In this document: positions 19,980 through 21,741 of the stretch, piece after piece
Numbering within the stretch: the stretch's first letter is position 1
Layout of the letters: every line of letters starts with the position of its first letter
Source: DATAFT01 sp035544635
GTDB taxonomy: Bacteria; Acidobacteriota; Thermoanaerobaculia; Multivoradales; Multivoraceae
Length of the DNA: 21,741 nt
Direction of reading: 5' to 3'
Assembly (NCBI GenBank): GCA_035544635.1
Contig: DATKDQ010000194.1
Span: forward strand, 1 to 21,741
Translations under genes and position numbers: made by a program
Notes under the pieces: generated by a model
Database searches by the model: none
Told to the model about the DNA's origin: nothing
Seen by the model: only the letters and a program-made list of their open reading frames with translations

Positions 19980-20804
19980 ATGTCCCTTTCCGCGCTCAGA
20001 GATCGTGCGATCGACGAGGGTCTGCCTCTCGGCACCGTGGCCAGCGAGGCCCTTCACATCCTCCTCCTGGATGCTCTGTTCGCCCATCCGGGCAGCGCGA
20101 TCATGGCCTTCCAGGGTGGCACCTGCCTCCATCTCGTGCATGGCAGCTATCGCTACTCGGAAGATCTCGATCTGGCCGGTCGCGAGCTCGACGCCACTGC
20201 CGCGCGGCGTATCCTCGAACGCGCCCGCCCCGAGGTGGAGAAGCTCGCCGTTCAGGTCTTCGGCGCCGGCGAGCACGCCTGGAAGACCCCGGGCAGGCCC
20301 GGGCGCCTCTCCGCCTACTGGTATCACTTCACGCCCGATGCCACCCGGCAGCGAATCCGGGTGAAGGTCGAGTTCGCGAGCTTTCCGACCTACGAGCCGG
20401 CGGTGCTGCCGGTGCGCAGTGAGCTCGATCTACTGCGGCGCCGACCGCTCGTCGGTGCGCTCCAGGCGCACGAGCTCTTGGCGGAGAAGGTGGCGGCGGT
20501 GCTCGGTCGCCGCTATCTCAAGGGACGGGACCTGTTCGACCTGTGGTATCTGGATGCCGTGCTCCAGACCCCGCTCGATGACGAGCTCCTCCGCCGCAAG
20601 CTCGTCGACTACGGCGTGGCTCTCAGCCGGGAGCGTGTCGAGGCGCGAATCGCCGCCGCCGGCGCGGCGGACCTCGAGGCCGAGATGGATCGGTTCCTCC
20701 CGCAGCGTCACCGCGCTCAGCTCGGCGGCGGAGGATACGACGTGGTCAAGCGCCTGGCCTACGGAGTCCTCGAGCGTGCGGTGAGGGCCGCCGGCCTCTC
20801 GTGA
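19980..20804 (+). CDS. AbiEii/AbiGii-type nucleotidyltransferase (type IV toxin-like)
   Basis: This 274-aa protein is a DNA polymerase beta-like nucleotidyltransferase of the AbiEii family. Motif I is MAFQGGTCLHLVHGSYRYSEDLDLAG (42-67), with GG46-47 and catalytic D62-x-D64. IRVKVEF (126-132) gives the K/E of the next motif, and HELLAEKVAAVLGRRYLKGRDLFDLWYL (164-191) is the conserved helical motif with K170 and RDLFDL. All catalytic positions look intact. AbiEii toxins transfer a nucleotide (GTP use shown for AbiEii) and cause growth arrest, in some systems giving phage resistance. The ATG at 19980 has GGAG 5 nt upstream. Its stop overlaps the start of the next gene (GTGA), so the pair is one unit, in the order toxin then partner. 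MenT-like tRNA modification is an alternative target. Confidence 0.85.
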   Translation: MSLSALRDRAIDEGLPLGTVASEALHILLLDALFAHPGSAIMAFQGGTCLHLVHGSYRYSEDLDLAGRELDATAARRILERARPEVEKLAVQVFGAGEHAWKTPGRPGRLSAYWYHFTPDATRQRIRVKVEFASFPTYEPAVLPVRSELDLLRRRPLVGALQAHELLAEKVAAVLGRRYLKGRDLFDLWYLDAVLQTPLDDELLRRKLVDYGVALSRERVEARIAAAGAADLEAEMDRFLPQRHRAQLGGGGYDVVKRLAYGVLERAVRAAGLS

Positions 20805-21451
20805 GCGGCGGTCCGGGGCGCCGGGGCCAGCCGGGTCCGGCGCAGCGCGCGATGGTGTCGTTCAGACAGCAGGACTGGGTGCACGCGCTGCGCAGCGGGA
20901 AGGGCCTCTACCGCCTGGGAGAGCTCGCTCGTCTGGCCGGCCACTCGGAGGAAGCCGCCCGACGCGCCGCCGACCGCCTGGTGCGGCGGCGCTGGCTCGC
21001 GCGAGTGGGCAAGGGGCTGTACGCCAATCTGCTGCATCCGGAGGGTCCACCAACCGTCGAAGACGTGGCCGCGGTGCTCTACCCTCCGGCCTACATCTCG
21101 CTGTCCTCGATCCTGTTCGCCGAGGGCGTCGTCGAGCAGGCGCCTCAACTGCTCACCTGCGTGACGACGAACAAGACCAAGCGGTTCTCGACCGGCCTGG
21201 GCGAGATCCGCTACCAACACATCAAGCCGGCGCTCTTTTTCGGCTACTCGCTCGAGCAAGGGATCCCGCGAGCTCGGGTCGAGAAGGCGGCGCTCGACTT
21301 CGTCTATCTCGAGCTTCGCTCTGGCCGGCGCCCCGCGCTCGACGAATGGAGCTGGGAGGCGCTCGACCTCGATCTGCTCCGCACCTGGGCGTCGTCTTAC
21401 CCGAGCACGGTCGGCGCGCTCTTCCGCGACCTCATCGACCAACCGGGGTAG
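20801..21451 (+). CDS. AbiEi-like winged-helix antitoxin / transcriptional regulator
   Basis: This 216-aa protein is paired by a 4-bp overlap with the AbiEii-like gene. Residues about 28-70 (GKGLYRLGELARLAGHSEEAARRAADRLVRRRWLARVGKGLYAN) read as a winged HTH with a wing near RVGKGLYAN, as in the AbiEi N-terminal antitoxin domain. Then comes PPAYISLSSILFAEGVVEQAP, the family's central 'Y(I/V)S..SAL' type segment, and a C-terminal domain (about 105-210). In type IV systems AbiEi binds the promoter and does not bind the toxin. Start GTG 20801 is supported by coupling; ATG 20852 would remove 17 basic residues. Confidence 0.75.
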   Translation: MSGGPGRRGQPGPAQRAMVSFRQQDWVHALRSGKGLYRLGELARLAGHSEEAARRAADRLVRRRWLARVGKGLYANLLHPEGPPTVEDVAAVLYPPAYISLSSILFAEGVVEQAPQLLTCVTTNKTKRFSTGLGEIRYQHIKPALFFGYSLEQGIPRARVEKAALDFVYLELRSGRRPALDEWSWEALDLDLLRTWASSYPSTVGALFRDLIDQPG

Positions 21452-21461
21452 CCACCCCACG

Positions 21462-21490
21462 CGCGCGCCGCGCCGCGGGGGCGGCGCGCG
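21462..21490. terminator. GC-rich hairpin between convergent genes
   Basis: CGCGCGCCGC (21462-21471) pairs perfectly over 10 bp with GCGGCGCGCG (21481-21490) around a 9-nt loop, 10 bp after the AbiEi-like stop and before the convergent esterase end. There is no U tract; bidirectional termination is inferred. Confidence 0.5.
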
Positions 21491-21538
21491 AACTGCTCGC
21501 AGCGCGGCGTGCCGTCGCGGGCTGCCGGCGCACAGCCA

Positions 21539-21741
21539 CTACTCGCGCATCGCCGCTACCGCCAGCCGGTCGAAGAGATCGAGCTCACGCTTGCGAATAG
21601 CGCTGCGTGGCGCAGCCTCGACGCCGAATGCCATGGCGATGTCGTTCTCCGCGGTGTAGACCGGCCACTCCGGCAGCCCTGCCCCGTTCGGATCGCCGGA
21701 CTCGGCGAAGCTGACCCAGTACGACGCCATGAGATCCGCCA
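21539..21741 (-). CDS. Type-B carboxylesterase, C-terminal fragment (continues beyond window)
   Basis: The minus-strand frame is open to the window edge. The visible 66 or so residues include MASYWVSFAESGDPNGAGLPEWPVY, the conserved C-terminal 'YW..FA..GDPN...LP.WP.Y' signature of type-B carboxylesterases (para-nitrobenzyl esterase/cholinesterase family). It ends near DLFDRLAVAAMRE. The catalytic Ser, Glu and His are outside the window, so activity cannot be judged. Confidence 0.85.
   Translation of the reverse strand, partial: ADLMASYWVSFAESGDPNGAGLPEWPVYTAENDIAMAFGVEAAPRSAIRKRELDLFDRLAVAAMRE

Overview
The window is a GC-rich (roughly 70% by eye) bacterial chromosome segment, densely packed with short operons on both strands and with no phage, IS or RNA genes that I could recognise. 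The gene mix is a Cys-less RpiB, an FprA-type reductase, a selenoprotein W-like protein, an assimilatory [4Fe-4S] APS reductase, a cytochrome c/copper monooxygenase/TPR fusion, an exported SurE and Asp-box exported proteins. This suits an uncultured free-living bacterium of the Acidobacteriota/Myxococcota kind. That placement is inference only, because no phylogenetic marker gene is present.

Layout, left to right. 1-2281: the 3' end of rpiB (+), a short unrecognised minus-strand gene, a UGA-recoded SelW-like selenoprotein with a SECIS-like hairpin, a GNAT acetyltransferase, and a small Asp/Pro-rich coiled-coil ORF with a low-complexity upstream region. 2323-7040: a malate/L-lactate dehydrogenase family oxidoreductase (-), divergent from fprA (+), which is followed by a large GT-C-like membrane protein. 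6997-8660: a cbiX-type chelatase and cysH form a minus-strand sulfur-assimilation pair (sirohaem metal insertion plus APS reduction). Their promoter carries two tandem operator-like repeats. 8699-10314: two overlapping alpha/beta-hydrolase genes (-), the downstream one lacking the nucleophilic serine. 10337-12479: two exported proteins (+), one Asp-box/CxCC and one unrecognised. 12498-14486: a secreted endonuclease/exonuclease/phosphatase-family nuclease (-). 14699-18806: an NSS-family sodium symporter, an overlapping single-TM partner, then the cytochrome/PHM/TPR fusion. 18939-19856: an exported SurE-like phosphatase. 19980-21451: a nucleotidyltransferase (AbiEii-like) toxin followed by an AbiEi-like winged-helix partner, in reversed gene order and behind a palindromic operator candidate. 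21539-end: the C-terminus of a type-B carboxylesterase (-).

The strongest discovery is the selenoprotein at 1024-1251: a CxxU motif with UGA at 1054-1056 and a perfect 8-bp hairpin 14 nt downstream. A standard gene caller would truncate it to 62 residues. Other points of interest are the cysH operator, the reversed AbiE-like module, the hydrolase/pseudohydrolase pair, two related hairpins that contain gene stop codons at convergent junctions, a UCCK-loop hairpin motif repeated four times, and TAnnnT hexamers just upstream of many start codons.
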